From contig JBLHRR010000001.1 of the NCBI GenBank assembly GCA_047626155.1, forward strand, positions 62,001 through 126,000: 64,000 nt of DNA. Direction: 5' to 3'. This DNA comes from CALGLS01 sp047626155 (GTDB lineage: Bacteria > Bacteroidota > Bacteroidia > Chitinophagales > Saprospiraceae). Shown in pieces: positions 1 through 8,701 of the stretch (the stretch's first letter is position 1; the number at the start of each line of letters is the position of its first letter). Position numbers and translations under genes: made by a program. Below the pieces are notes generated by a model, which saw only the letters and a program-made list of their open reading frames with translations, was not told the origin of the DNA and made no database searches.

Positions 1-1976
1 TCGAATTGATAGTAATTGAATTCGGCGCTGAGGCGGAGCCATTTTGCGGGGTTATATGTGGTAGATATTTCTGCTCCAATTCTGTTTTCATGTGAAAGAT
101 TGATGGGCATAGTTTGGAAATAGCCGTATTTGTCCAGTGTTGTTACAAATTGAAAAAAGTCAGTGTTCCGTTGGAAGTATACCGCAGGGTTGATAGTGAT
201 TTTCTCCCACCTTTTGAGCACGCCCAATTCATAGGAATCGGTATACATCGGATTCAGATCCGGATTCCCTGCGAAACGATTTCTAATATCAGACAATCCA
301 CCAAATGGATTCAACTGCCAGAAACGGGGTCGGTTAATTCTTCTACTGTAGCTGAGTTGCGTGTTTAAGGTTTCGGAAAAGTTATAAGTAAAATGAGCGG
401 TTGGAAATAAGCCAATGTATTCTTTGTCGTCGTTGAACACACCTTCTCGATCACTAATTCCAATGTCTGAAAATTCAGTCCTCAAACCTAACAAGTAATT
501 GAATTTTTTCAGCTTCTGTCCATATTGCAAATAGGCGCCATAAATCCCTTCGTCGTAGTCCAATAAATTATTAAAACCAGCAATGCTTTCCCCATCTAGA
601 GTAGCGGTGTACTCAGAAGAAATTCGTCGAACTTGGCCTCGGAAACCTGCTTCTAAGCGGGCATCTCTTGCAAGCGGAAGTACAAAGTCTGTTTGGACCA
701 ATAAGTCCTTACTGCTTTCAATATCTCTGGTGTTGATATTCCTTTCTGCACCGATAAAAGCACCCTCATACCTTTGACTGATGGATTCGTTTTCGTCATC
801 ATTCCACCAATCATAAACAATACTGGTGGTAAATTTTTTCCCTTTCTTATCGAAAGTTTTTTCATAATCTATTTCCAGTTGATTGTAGTTTTGTGGCTCC
901 CGATAATTTTCTTTTTGAATCAAAGTACTATCAATCACTCCTGTTGGGCTTAGGTAGTCAAAAGTCAAATCAGTAACATCGGTATTCACTATTTTATTTT
1001 TATAGTAACTCAAGGTGAACGTATTTTTATCATTCAAATAATAATCACCACCAAAATAAAAATTGACATGATCATCATTTCTTTCCTGATCTCCTATTTG
1101 ATGTAGATTTGTTGTTACTTCATTATTCGTTGTACTTTGATTTAAGCTGCTTTCACCAAAAAAGTCGGCGTATCGATAACCAAGGTTTGTAAATAAATTG
1201 ATTTTTTTTGTTTTATAATTCATGTTGATATTCGCTCTGTGGTTTGCGGGTAATCCGCTGGTCAACTGTATAGAACCACCAAAGCCTTCTAGTTTATTTT
1301 TCTTAAGAATGATATTAATAATACCAGCGGTTCCGCTAGCTTCATATCTGGCAGAAGGATTAGTAATGACTTCTATCTGGGCTACCAAGTCAGCTGGTAT
1401 TTGTTCTAATCCTCCATTTGCAGAAAGCATGGAAGGCTTGCCGTCAATTAAAACTCTAACATTAGAATTACCACGCAGACTAATTCCTCCACCAGCATCT
1501 ACACTTACAGAAGGCACATTGTCTAACACATCACTTACGTTTCCACCTGTTGCGCTAATGTCTTTACCCACGTTGAAGACTTTTTTGTCTAGTTTGTATT
1601 CCACCGTTGTCCGCTCTTCCACCACGTCAACACCTTCCAGCATAGCGGCGTCAGGTTCTAGTTCTATAAGTCCCATATCGTAGTCTTTAAGTATTTTTTT
1701 TTGTTCCATCAGCAGCGTTTTAAAAGAAAGGTATTCCACTTTTATATCGTAAATGCCAGCAGGAACTTTCAAAGTGAAACTTCCCGAATCATCAGTGCTT
1801 ATGCCGCTGACAATCTTTTTATTCTTACTATCTAGTAAGCTGATGGTTGCGTAGGCCAGTGGAGATTGTGTTGAATTGTCTACCACCTTTCCTGTGATTT
1901 TTACCGTTTTATTTACGGTCGTAAAAGAGAGGAATAAGCAGCTAAGAAGAGAGAGTATGAATATGTTTTTCATCAT
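1..1976 (-). CDS. Outer-membrane TonB-dependent receptor-like beta-barrel protein (3' end cut by window)
   Basis: The reverse strand is open from the start at 1976 to the window edge, giving about 658 residues with no stop. The start is a double Met followed by a signal peptide (FILSLLSCLFLSF). Then comes a carboxypeptidase-regulatory-like beta-sandwich (about residues 27-105, beginning KITGKVVDNSTQSPLAYAT), a TonB plug domain (about 125-225, with GNVSDVLDNVPSVSVDAGGG and SLRGNSNVRVLIDGKPS), and a long barrel with alternating aromatic strands (for example SRRINRPRFWQLNPFGG). This order is that of the Bacteroidota OMP_b-brl_3/TonB receptor family. These sit in the outer membrane and take up or sense an unidentified ligand. 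No SusD partner is visible on the start side. The C-terminal strands lie outside the window. Substrate is unknown. Confidence 0.9.
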   Translation of the reverse strand, partial: MMKNIFILSLLSCLFLSFTTVNKTVKITGKVVDNSTQSPLAYATISLLDSKNKKIVSGISTDDSGSFTLKVPAGIYDIKVEYLSFKTLLMEQKKILKDYDMGLIELEPDAAMLEGVDVVEERTTVEYKLDKKVFNVGKDISATGGNVSDVLDNVPSVSVDAGGGISLRGNSNVRVLIDGKPSMLSANGGLEQIPADLVAQIEVITNPSARYEASGTAGIINIILKKNKLEGFGGSIQLTSGLPANHRANINMNYKTKKINLFTNLGYRYADFFGESSLNQSTTNNEVTTNLHQIGDQERNDDHVNFYFGGDYYLNDKNTFTLSYYKNKIVNTDVTDLTFDYLSPTGVIDSTLIQKENYREPQNYNQLEIDYEKTFDKKGKKFTTSIVYDWWNDDENESISQRYEGAFIGAERNINTRDIESSKDLLVQTDFVLPLARDARLEAGFRGQVRRISSEYTATLDGESIAGFNNLLDYDEGIYGAYLQYGQKLKKFNYLLGLRTEFSDIGISDREGVFNDDKEYIGLFPTAHFTYNFSETLNTQLSYSRRINRPRFWQLNPFGGLSDIRNRFAGNPDLNPMYTDSYELGVLKRWEKITINPAVYFQRNTDFFQFVTTLDKYGYFQTMPINLSHENRIGAEISTTYNPAKWLRLSAEFNYYQF

Positions 1977-2317
1977 TTTTTGGTTTTGTAAAGGAATGAC
2001 TTTTTTATTGTTTTTGAATCGTGTTTAGACAAAGGTGAGTAAATACTTCATTTGGTTTTAAAGTAGTTGACGGAGTTGCAGCCTTAGTCGACGGATGATT
2101 GAAAAAGCATGTCAAATGCAAAATCACGCTATGTAAATTCTATTCGTCATTCCTATTTGGATATTCAGGAGTTGAAAATCCAAATTCATCTACTCTTCAC
2201 AAAAGCGATCTGGGTTTTGATTACTTTTGTCATTCTCCGAAAGAATCTTTCTAAATACAAACCAATGTTTAAACTAATCAATAAATATCCATCACTGTCT
2301 CATGTGTTATTTTGGCT

Positions 2318-2453
2318 TGGTATATTTTTATTGGATACCGCCTCCATAAGGTAACGGCTTTTACGAATCATGATGTAGAGATAGATTCCCTGGCTATTCC
2401 GATTGGAGTTAGTTACAAGGAAAAGGTATTGCGGGCGTTAAAAACCCAGAAGT
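2318..2453 (+). pseudogene. Remnant of a LytTR DNA-binding domain (response regulator C-terminus)
   Basis: One frame reads FIGYRLHKVTAFTNHDVEI and then PIGVSYKEKVLRALKTQK before a stop at 2451-2453. This matches the end of LytTR domains: the RxHRSyivNl-x-ki-x-af segment followed by the iPvsrsYkekvl segment. The His-Arg-Ser part is shortened to YRLHKV, and a stop lies in the same frame at about 2282, so no start or receiver domain remains. An overlapping 81-codon frame at 2109-2354 has no recognisable domain and may be part of the same decayed gene. I infer a dead LytTR regulator. Confidence 0.55.
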
Positions 2454-2520
2454 AGGTCATTCACTGACTCCTAAGGACAAAGGCATTATTTTGATATATT
2501 AAAATTCGATAGAATGGTAA

Positions 2521-2551
2521 ATTGTAGTTTCCCCAAAAACTCGTATATTTG
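2521..2551 (+). promoter_or_regulatory. Bacteroidota-type promoter for the DUF1573 gene
   Basis: A TTG at 2522-2524 is separated by 19 bases from TATATTTG at 2544-2551. This fits the Bacteroidota consensus TTTG-N19-TAnnTTTG for the primary sigma factor. It lies about 60 bases upstream of the ATG at 2613. Inferred from sequence only. Confidence 0.55.
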
Positions 2552-2612
2552 CGTCTTGAAATAACTTTAATATTTTGTAATAATAATAATCAACCTTATC
2601 AAAAAAAATAGC

Positions 2613-3416
2613 ATGAAGAATTTTAAACTAATCCTACTTTTATTTGCTGTTGCCCTATTCTCTCTGCCTGCTATGGCTCAAGATGCTAAAACAGAGGTTA
2701 AAGAAACGGTTACTGAAAAAGCACCTAAGAAATTATCTGCCAGAAAGATGGCTAAGCAAACAGCATCTGCTGTTACCGAATTGACTGAGAAGCAACAAAA
2801 GATGATTTTGAACTACTCCAGAAACCTGGCTAAAGTAGATGTCAAAAAAGAAATGAAGAAGACCTTGAAGAAAATGTCTGCAGAAGATCGTCAGAAGGTA
2901 TTGGGCTATATCACTAAGGTGAAGGCAAGCGGAAACAAGCCAATGGCCAATGTAAAAGATGTAAAACCAGCTGCTCCTACTGCGCTTAAAGCTAACGACA
3001 AGGCGAACAAAGCAAAATCAAAAGTTGACAAATCGAAGCAACCTAAGTACGTAATGAAAGACAAAGCGGTTGATCCTTCTACCATGACATCGCTCGAAAT
3101 TTTGGATAAGACTTTTGACTTTGGTACCATTCAGCAAGGAGAAAAAGCTTCTACTGTTTACCGAGTAAAGAATACTGGAAACAACCCGCTAAAGATTTCA
3201 AAAGCTAAAGGTTCTTGTGGTTGTACTGTACCTCAGTGGCCTAAAGAAGCTATTGCTCCTGGCGAGATTGCGGAAATCAAAGTTGTTTTCAATTCTACTC
3301 GTAAGAAGGGAAAGCAAAACAAGCGTATTACAATTACGGCGAATACCGATCCTGCTCAGAGCTACATGACGATCACCGGAATGGTGGAAGTACCTGCAGC
3401 TCCTAAGAAGCAGTAA
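2613..3416 (+). CDS. Exported DUF1573 domain protein with Lys-rich linker
   Basis: A 267-residue protein with a signal peptide ending PAMAQ (about residues 1-22). A Lys/Ala-rich, probably helical region follows (25-155). The C-terminal DUF1573 domain (about 160-262) has the family signature: FDFGTIQQGEKAS, then KNTGNNPLKI, then GSCGCTVPQWP, then IAPGEIAEI and FNSTRKKGKQNK. DUF1573 is an immunoglobulin-like (ASPM-SPD-2-Hydin type) fold common in Bacteroidota and present in periplasmic or surface proteins. Its molecular role is not established. The long basic linker (many KK and KAK steps) is unusual and could bind polyanions, which is inference. A good promoter lies upstream, and repeat A copy 1 begins about 65 bases after the stop. 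Confidence 0.88.
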   Translation: MKNFKLILLLFAVALFSLPAMAQDAKTEVKETVTEKAPKKLSARKMAKQTASAVTELTEKQQKMILNYSRNLAKVDVKKEMKKTLKKMSAEDRQKVLGYITKVKASGNKPMANVKDVKPAAPTALKANDKANKAKSKVDKSKQPKYVMKDKAVDPSTMTSLEILDKTFDFGTIQQGEKASTVYRVKNTGNNPLKISKAKGSCGCTVPQWPKEAIAPGEIAEIKVVFNSTRKKGKQNKRITITANTDPAQSYMTITGMVEVPAAPKKQ

Positions 3417-3482
3417 ACAAAGAATATCAAAAGCAAAAGGGCATCGCCCTGGCCGCGTTTGTAGAAAGGTTAAGACGAAAGT

Positions 3483-3640
3483 CTTTGAGTGCGTGACGAA
3501 TTCCCTGCTTTTGGCAGCTGGCAGCTGGCAGTTAGCTTCCCTTGAACGCGCCTTTTAACGCGTCTGAGCGAAGCTAACTGCCAGTAGCTAACTGCTAACT
3601 GCCAAAACTTGGATTCCGGAAATATGTCACGCACTCAAAG
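3483..3640. repeat. Dispersed palindromic repeat, family A, copy 1
   Basis: A 158-base element bounded by a perfect 15-base terminal inverted repeat: CTTTGAGTGCGTGAC at 3483-3497 and its complement at 3626-3640. Inside is a second inverted repeat (GGCAGTTAGCTTC at 3527-3539, complement at 3570-3582) around a tip containing two AACGCG units. A small tandem duplication of GCAGCTG is present near 3514-3528. A second copy in opposite orientation is at 12497-12635. It carries no reading frame. It could be a MITE or a REP/BIME-like structural repeat. Confidence 0.85.
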
Positions 3641-3656
3641 TCTTTTATAGGGGTGT

Positions 3657-3782
3657 AGCTCCGGCAGCGTTAAAAAACATCAGAGGGTGTTACACATTGT
3701 CAGAGCTACGCTCTTAAATATTTATGCTACCTTGCTTAAATCGGTCTAGAGGGGAATGAGTGCTACAAAAGCTGCCGGAGCT
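3657..3782. repeat. Inverted repeat flanking a 102-base spacer
   Basis: AGCTCCGGCAGC at 3657-3668 is repeated as its exact complement at 3771-3782. The spacer contains further short complementary words (GTAGCT, AGAGCTACGCTCT). With repeat A it fills the 425-base gap between the DUF1573 gene and the next gene. Function unknown; no coding frame seen here. Confidence 0.6.
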
Positions 3783-3842
3783 TGCCTGTCCTGAGCCTGT
3801 CGAATGGGCTCTTATTCCAAAATAAAAGCCAAATAGACTAAT

Positions 3843-4622
3843 TTGAAAACCAATACCTCAACCATAGGAATATTCCTTTCTATCCTTTTTCTCTTCTGTA
3901 GTAATATTGTTTTTTCTCAAATTGTCAATATTGAGAAAAAACGAACCAGCAAACAGGATTCTGTCTATTGGACTGGAGACATCAATCTGGGTGCCGCTCT
4001 TATCCAAAATTCCAAGCAAATTGTTAGCATCAATACTGCGATGCGTATTGACTACACTAGATACCGTCATGTGTTTATGTCCATTTCGGATTATCGACTA
4101 GGTCGGGTGGACAATAATGATTTCATCAATACTGGTTTCCAACACTTTCGCTACAATTACAAAATAAACAAACGATGGAGCTTGGAAGCTTTCACGCAAG
4201 CGCAATACAACGAGCAAATACAGCTTCAGCTACGATGGCTATTGGGGGTAGGTCCAAGAATAGGCTTATTATTAGATGAGAAAAAACAATTATATCTCGG
4301 AACGCTTTATATGTACGAATACGCTGAAGAAAAAGCAGAAGGGGAGGAGGTGCTCTTTTTCAGAGAGCATAGATTGAGTACTTATTTAAACGTGCATTTA
4401 CAACCATTAGATTACTTGAAAATAAGTAGTACTACTTATTTTCAACCCGTCATCACTTCGCCAGATGACTTTCGACTTTCTACAGAGACGGCTGTGGAGA
4501 TGAAAATTACCGAACGACTTACGTTTACAACAATATTCTCCCTATTGTATGATTCCACTTCTCCTTCCGGTATTCGTAAAACGATTTACAGCCTTAAAAA
4601 CGGTTTACGGTTGAAGTTTTGA
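3843..4622 (+). CDS. DUF481-like outer-membrane beta-barrel protein
   Basis: A 259-residue protein beginning at a TTG codon. No ATG precedes the signal peptide (IFLSILFLFCSNIVFSQ), so TTG is the best start. The mature part is made of alternating short amphipathic strands ending in a C-terminal aromatic strand (NGLRLKF), typical of an outer-membrane barrel. Segments such as RYNYKINKRWSLEAFTQAQY and LRWLLGVGPRIGLL resemble DUF481 (YdiY-like salt-induced outer-membrane protein) members. Cellular role is unknown. It stands alone between repeats upstream and an AT-rich gap downstream. Confidence 0.8.
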   Translation: MKTNTSTIGIFLSILFLFCSNIVFSQIVNIEKKRTSKQDSVYWTGDINLGAALIQNSKQIVSINTAMRIDYTRYRHVFMSISDYRLGRVDNNDFINTGFQHFRYNYKINKRWSLEAFTQAQYNEQIQLQLRWLLGVGPRIGLLLDEKKQLYLGTLYMYEYAEEKAEGEEVLFFREHRLSTYLNVHLQPLDYLKISSTTYFQPVITSPDDFRLSTETAVEMKITERLTFTTIFSLLYDSTSPSGIRKTIYSLKNGLRLKF

Positions 4623-4801
4623 TCAATTCAAACACTTCTTTCACAAAATATCTCGTTTAATAACAAGAAGCAGTCTCTTTATAACATTCTTCAAAAAACG
4701 CCGTATACAAAAGAGGAATCGTTGAAATTACAGAGGTACGGAAATCATCTAAAGAGCTTAAACAAAATATGGCAATGATGACGCTTTGCCACTATTTTTT
4801 T

Positions 4802-4809
4802 TAACTTTG
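4802..4809 (+). promoter_or_regulatory. Possible -7 element (TAACTTTG)
   Basis: TAACTTTG fits TAnnTTTG and lies 30 bases before the ATG at 4839. No well-spaced TTG -33 box is seen, so this is weak evidence. Confidence 0.3.
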
Positions 4810-4838
4810 CGAATCACCTATAACATAATACCTATTTT

Positions 4839-5189
4839 ATGCATTCAGAAGAACTATTCGAAGTGGCCATTAACTGGGCAAAAAAGCGCGGATTTAAGAA
4901 AATTAAAGCGAACACAGAGGACTTTGACACCCCTTCTGCTTTTAATCGCGAGGGGAAAGATCCTGTCATTCCTGACCTAACAGGTATGCAGACTTCGGGA
5001 AAGAGTTATGTAGAGATAGCTTGCAAGGTTGAAGATGTGCAAGGATTGATCTCTAAGTGGAAATTGCTAAGTACCATGGCACAGGTTAAAGGAGGTAAAC
5101 TATACTTACTTGCTCCTCGTGGACACAAAGCCTTTACAGAAAATATCGTAAAAGACTACAATCTAGAAGCTCGAATCATCAGTATCTAA
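4839..5189 (+). CDS. Small conserved-looking cytoplasmic protein, unknown function
   Basis: A 116-residue soluble protein with no signal peptide or membrane segment, followed by a strong terminator. I do not recognise it. The order of features is loosely like a PD-(D/E)xK nuclease fold: an N-terminal helix (ELFEVAINWAKKRGF), then IPDLTGMQTSGKSYVEIACK with an Asp and a later Glu-x3-Lys, then a helix (VQGLISKWKLLSTMAQV) and a GGKLYLLAPRGH strand. The spacing Glu-Ile-Ala-Cys-Lys is not the canonical ExK, so catalysis cannot be claimed. It is monocistronic, with a weak -7 box before it and a hairpin terminator about 60 bases after the stop. Confidence 0.7.
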   Translation: MHSEELFEVAINWAKKRGFKKIKANTEDFDTPSAFNREGKDPVIPDLTGMQTSGKSYVEIACKVEDVQGLISKWKLLSTMAQVKGGKLYLLAPRGHKAFTENIVKDYNLEARIISI

Positions 5190-5251
5190 ACGATTTGAAC
5201 ATTCAAAGAAAAGTATAGAGCAAGCTTTTTATTTGTAATAATTATGCTCCT

Positions 5252-5290
5252 AAAAAGACGCTAACTTCATTGGATTTAGCGTCTTTTTTT
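5252..5290 (+). terminator. Rho-independent terminator
   Basis: A 12-base perfect stem (AAAAAGACGCTA at 5252-5263 with TAGCGTCTTTTT at 5277-5288) ends in a T-run. It closes the 116-aa gene. Confidence 0.85.
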
Positions 5291-5357
5291 AATTGAATAG
5301 AGAGGTAACCACAACGGCGCTACGAAAGGCGCTACGTTTTATCGTGCGAACTAAGGG

Positions 5358-5442
5358 GCTAATTAACCAATACGTCAATTACCCAACACACTAAACCAAG
5401 CGCACCAATTAACTAATACACCAATTAACGAATCTACCAATC
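5358..5442. repeat. Degenerate tandem repeat of an ACCAATTAAC-like unit
   Basis: The words CTAATTAACCAATAC, CACCAATTAACTAATA and CACCAATTAACGAATC recur directly upstream of the TTG start of the transporter gene. Similar AATTAAC-rich DNA fills the gap at 21265-21450. It is low-complexity and noncoding. Confidence 0.55.
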
Positions 5443-7854
5443 TTGAGTAAACAACAAAATAAATTCGGCACTGCCCCGGTTTTCTTTACCGCTATTTCCA
5501 CCATTCTTGGAGCAGTTATGTTTTTGCGCTTTGGCTTTGCCGTAGGTAACGTGGGGCTGATAGGAACCTTGGCGATTGTGTTGATCGGTCATATGGTAAC
5601 CATTCCAACGGCGATGGCGATTGCGGAAATTGCGACAAATCAGAAGGTAGAAGGAGGTGGAGAATACTTTATCATATCGCGTTCATTTGGTTTAGTAATT
5701 GGGTCGGCCATTGGTATTGCCTTGTATTTATCTCAGGGAATATCTATTGCTTTTTACATCATGGCTTTTGCAGAAGCTTTTACACCACTGGTTGATTACC
5801 TTTCAGAAAGTATGGCGATGCCTGATTGGCTCTATTGGCTGATTCATCAAAAACAAAGTATTGGGATTCCTGCATTACTATTGTTAACTTTTTTGATGCT
5901 GACTAAAGGAGCAGATCTTGGCGTGAAGGTTTTGTATTTTGTAGTAACCATTTTGGGTTTCTCTATTATTGCTTTTTTTATTGGTAATACAGATTATGCG
6001 CAGAATAATAAATTAGATCCGTTTGCTAAAATAGACAATTACAAAATTGAAAAGCAAGGTCAGTTTGATACGTTTTTTCCGGAAGAAGCAAGGACGATGG
6101 ATAGCCTTGTCCAACTACAAAGCTTTCAAGTTGATTCCACTGATGCACTTCATCCAACCATAATAACTTCTTCTTCTAACAAGCCAGATTCTGTTCCGCC
6201 GTTTATACCAAAAGGACTCGACTTTTTTATTGTATTCGCCATTATTTTTCCTGCTTTTACGGGGATGACTGCCGGTGTTGGTTTGTCTGGTGATTTGAAA
6301 AATCCGGGCCGTTCCATTCCCTTGGGAACCCTGGCGGGGACACTGGCTGGAATGGTCATCTACTTCTTTATTGCCTGGAAATTGGCGGTTTCTGCAAGCC
6401 CTTTAGATTTAGTAAATACGGAACGATTGGTAATGTCGGATATCGCTTGGCAAGGTTGGATTGTGATTCCATTGGGTTTGGCAGCGGCTACTATTTCTTC
6501 AGCGCTTGGTTCTATCTTGGTAGCTCCTAGAACATTGCAAGCCATTGCCAGAGATAAAGTATTACCTCTTGCGGGTTTCAATCGCTGGCTTTCTGTAGGT
6601 CGTGGAGATGCGGATGAGCCAGTCAATGCAAGTATTGTAACTGTAGTGTTGGCAGGGGTGTTTGTTTTGGCAGGGGCCTTGGATTCAGTGGCGCAAGTTA
6701 TCTCTATGTTTTTCATGGTGACCTATGGTTCCCTGTGCTTGATTTCTTTTTTGAATCATTTTGCAGCAGATCCATCTTATCGGCCTCGCTTTAGAAGTCG
6801 TTGGTACATTTCTCTTTTTGGTGCGGTGGCTTGTTTTGGTTTGATGTTCTTTATGAACGGTCTATATGCTTTCATGTCCATTACAACAATGGTTGTCCTC
6901 TACTTTTTTATTTCTTATTATAATCAAGATAAAAAATCAATCGCTTTGATTTTCCAAGGGGTTATATTTCAGTTCAGTCGTCAGTTGCAAGTCTTTTTGC
7001 AAAAAGCAGATAAGGAAAAAGGAGATACCTGGAGACCTTCTGCGATAGCCCTTTCGGAAAACTCATTCGAACGTTTAGGAGCTTTTCACTTACTCCGGTG
7101 GATGTCTCACAAATATGGCTTCGGTACCTATATCCACCAAATCAGAGGATATCTGAGTCGGCAATCCAATAAGGAAGCGACGGAATGCAAGGAGCGTTTG
7201 ATCAAAATGGCAGAGAAAACGGATAGTAATATCTACGTCGATACCCTGATCAGTCCTTCTTTTACTTCGAGTATCGCGCAGGTTATTCAGTTGCCTGGGA
7301 TAGCTGGGACTGAGAACAATCTGATGCTTTTCGAATTTTCAAAAAACAACCCAGAGCAGCTTAACGATATTGTCGATAATTTCAAGTTGATAAAATCAGT
7401 CGACTTTGATGTGTTATTGCTGGGGAGTTCGGACCGAGGTTTTGGTTTGAAAAAAAGCATAGATATTTGGCTTACAGCAGCAGATTTTAAGAATGCAAAT
7501 TTGATGATCTTACTTTCTTATGTTATCTTAGGACATAAAGATTGGAAGTCAGCAGAGATTAAAATATTTGCAGTTTACCCAGAACAATCAATCGAAGAAG
7601 AGCGCCGCAGATTGCTTGAATTGATAGACAATGGTCAGTTGCCCATCTCTTCTAAAAACATAAAATTCATTGCCCGTAAAGAAGGTCATCAAATGAAATC
7701 TGTAGTTTGTGAAACATCTCGTGATGCGGATTTAACCATCGTCGGTTTTCATGTAGATGTAGTGAAACAGCTTGGAGCAGATGTATTTTTGGATTACAAC
7801 CATATCGGAAATGTATTGTTTGTAAATGCAGGGGAGAAGAAGGAGATAAAGTAA
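5443..7854 (+). CDS. SLC12-like cation-chloride cotransporter / amino-acid permease family protein
   Basis: An 803-residue integral membrane protein starting at TTG; the first residues MSKQQNKFGTAPVFF lead straight into the APC-fold core. The N-terminal half (about 10-510) has around 12 hydrophobic helices. TM1 carries the family motif TILGAVMFLRFGFAVGNVG, and a later stretch reads FPAFTGMTAGVGLSGDLKNP, both characteristic of the Na-K-Cl/K-Cl cotransporter (SLC12, TC 2.A.30) family. A hydrophilic insert lies at about 200-260. The C-terminal 280 residues are soluble and end in a nucleotide-binding-like (universal stress-like) region (DADLTIVGFHV). It probably moves chloride with Na+ and/or K+ across the inner membrane. 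Ion choice cannot be read from sequence. It is monocistronic. Confidence 0.85.
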   Translation: MSKQQNKFGTAPVFFTAISTILGAVMFLRFGFAVGNVGLIGTLAIVLIGHMVTIPTAMAIAEIATNQKVEGGGEYFIISRSFGLVIGSAIGIALYLSQGISIAFYIMAFAEAFTPLVDYLSESMAMPDWLYWLIHQKQSIGIPALLLLTFLMLTKGADLGVKVLYFVVTILGFSIIAFFIGNTDYAQNNKLDPFAKIDNYKIEKQGQFDTFFPEEARTMDSLVQLQSFQVDSTDALHPTIITSSSNKPDSVPPFIPKGLDFFIVFAIIFPAFTGMTAGVGLSGDLKNPGRSIPLGTLAGTLAGMVIYFFIAWKLAVSASPLDLVNTERLVMSDIAWQGWIVIPLGLAAATISSALGSILVAPRTLQAIARDKVLPLAGFNRWLSVGRGDADEPVNASIVTVVLAGVFVLAGALDSVAQVISMFFMVTYGSLCLISFLNHFAADPSYRPRFRSRWYISLFGAVACFGLMFFMNGLYAFMSITTMVVLYFFISYYNQDKKSIALIFQGVIFQFSRQLQVFLQKADKEKGDTWRPSAIALSENSFERLGAFHLLRWMSHKYGFGTYIHQIRGYLSRQSNKEATECKERLIKMAEKTDSNIYVDTLISPSFTSSIAQVIQLPGIAGTENNLMLFEFSKNNPEQLNDIVDNFKLIKSVDFDVLLLGSSDRGFGLKKSIDIWLTAADFKNANLMILLSYVILGHKDWKSAEIKIFAVYPEQSIEEERRRLLELIDNGQLPISSKNIKFIARKEGHQMKSVVCETSRDADLTIVGFHVDVVKQLGADVFLDYNHIGNVLFVNAGEKKEIK

Positions 7855-7925
7855 ATCACACATTTGATAGAGCAAGGAAGTGATGTGGGTTTAGAATTCG
7901 AAAGAGCTGAGTTATAAATGTAGCT

Positions 7926-8618
7926 ATGAAATATTTAATTTTCATATTAGTATTATCCTTAAATGTTGTACTTTTCGCACAACCTTCAGATTGCGATGGA
8001 GATTATTTCCTGTCCACTAGTTTTGAGGGTTCCAATGCCTTTAACAAAATACAAATTGCTCCTTCTAACAATGAAATTACCTTTAACCCATTAAACCCAG
8101 CGGGTAGTGGCTTGTTTGTAAACTCAGTTGGTTTTCGGCCTACCGATAATTTTATGTACGTCCTGGCAGCCGGTAATAATCTCGCTCGAATTAATGCTGC
8201 CGGCCAAGCGAGTATAATTGCCACCATACCTAACTTCGATCCTGAGCTTAACTATTATGGCGGGGACGTTTCTCCCGACGGGCAATTTTTATTTGTTTTG
8301 GGAACAGGTACTCAGTTCAGTACGCTTGTAACTTCAAGCGGATGGTATTTCCTGGAAGTAATAAGCAACTGTCAAATACTTACAGATTCAATTTACGTTT
8401 ATTCCTCTGGATTTGAAATTAACCTACCAGCTAACTTCACCATTGAATTGGCTGATAGCATTTTGTTACCATTGATTCACTACAACAATCCTACTTTTGA
8501 ATGGGACGATCTATTTGGAAATAGTCTTTCATGCTTAACAGGTGTCCGACCTTTTGCTAGACCTTTTTTTGATGGCGTCATGGTTCGTTACCAAGGAGAC
8601 GTATTACTTGTCCGTTAA
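7926..8618 (+). CDS. Secreted protein, probably truncated at the C-terminus
   Basis: A 230-residue exported protein with a signal peptide ending LFAQ. Residues 25-130 look like the start of a DUF6923-type beta-propeller (FLSTSFEGSNAFNKIQI, SVGFRPTDNFMYVLAAGN, GGDVSPDGQFLFVLG). The last 90 residues resemble the repeated beta-sandwich seen before CHU_C tails in large saprospire surface proteins (LEVISNCQILTDSIYV, then FEWDDLFGNSLSCLTG). The protein stops there, with no CHU_C or type A sorting domain, so it looks like a shortened relative with an internal deletion. The gene ends about 83 bases before the next secreted protein. Function unknown. Confidence 0.7.
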   Translation: MKYLIFILVLSLNVVLFAQPSDCDGDYFLSTSFEGSNAFNKIQIAPSNNEITFNPLNPAGSGLFVNSVGFRPTDNFMYVLAAGNNLARINAAGQASIIATIPNFDPELNYYGGDVSPDGQFLFVLGTGTQFSTLVTSSGWYFLEVISNCQILTDSIYVYSSGFEINLPANFTIELADSILLPLIHYNNPTFEWDDLFGNSLSCLTGVRPFARPFFDGVMVRYQGDVLLVR

Positions 8619-8701
8619 ATTTAATCCTCGCTGGGTTAAAGCGGAAGAGAAAAACAAACAAAAAACGTATACAAAATAGCTTAAATAAAATCACTCACTT
8701 T

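Noticed and set aside
1222..1683. A 153-codon plus-strand frame inside the receptor gene
   Set aside because: It is the antisense shadow of the plug domain; the minus-strand protein has clear CarboxypepD-like and plug domains.
2109..2354. An 81-codon frame with an ATG before the LytTR remnant
   Set aside because: No signal or domain could be recognised, and the LytTR-like piece follows in another frame. More likely part of a decayed gene than a real protein.
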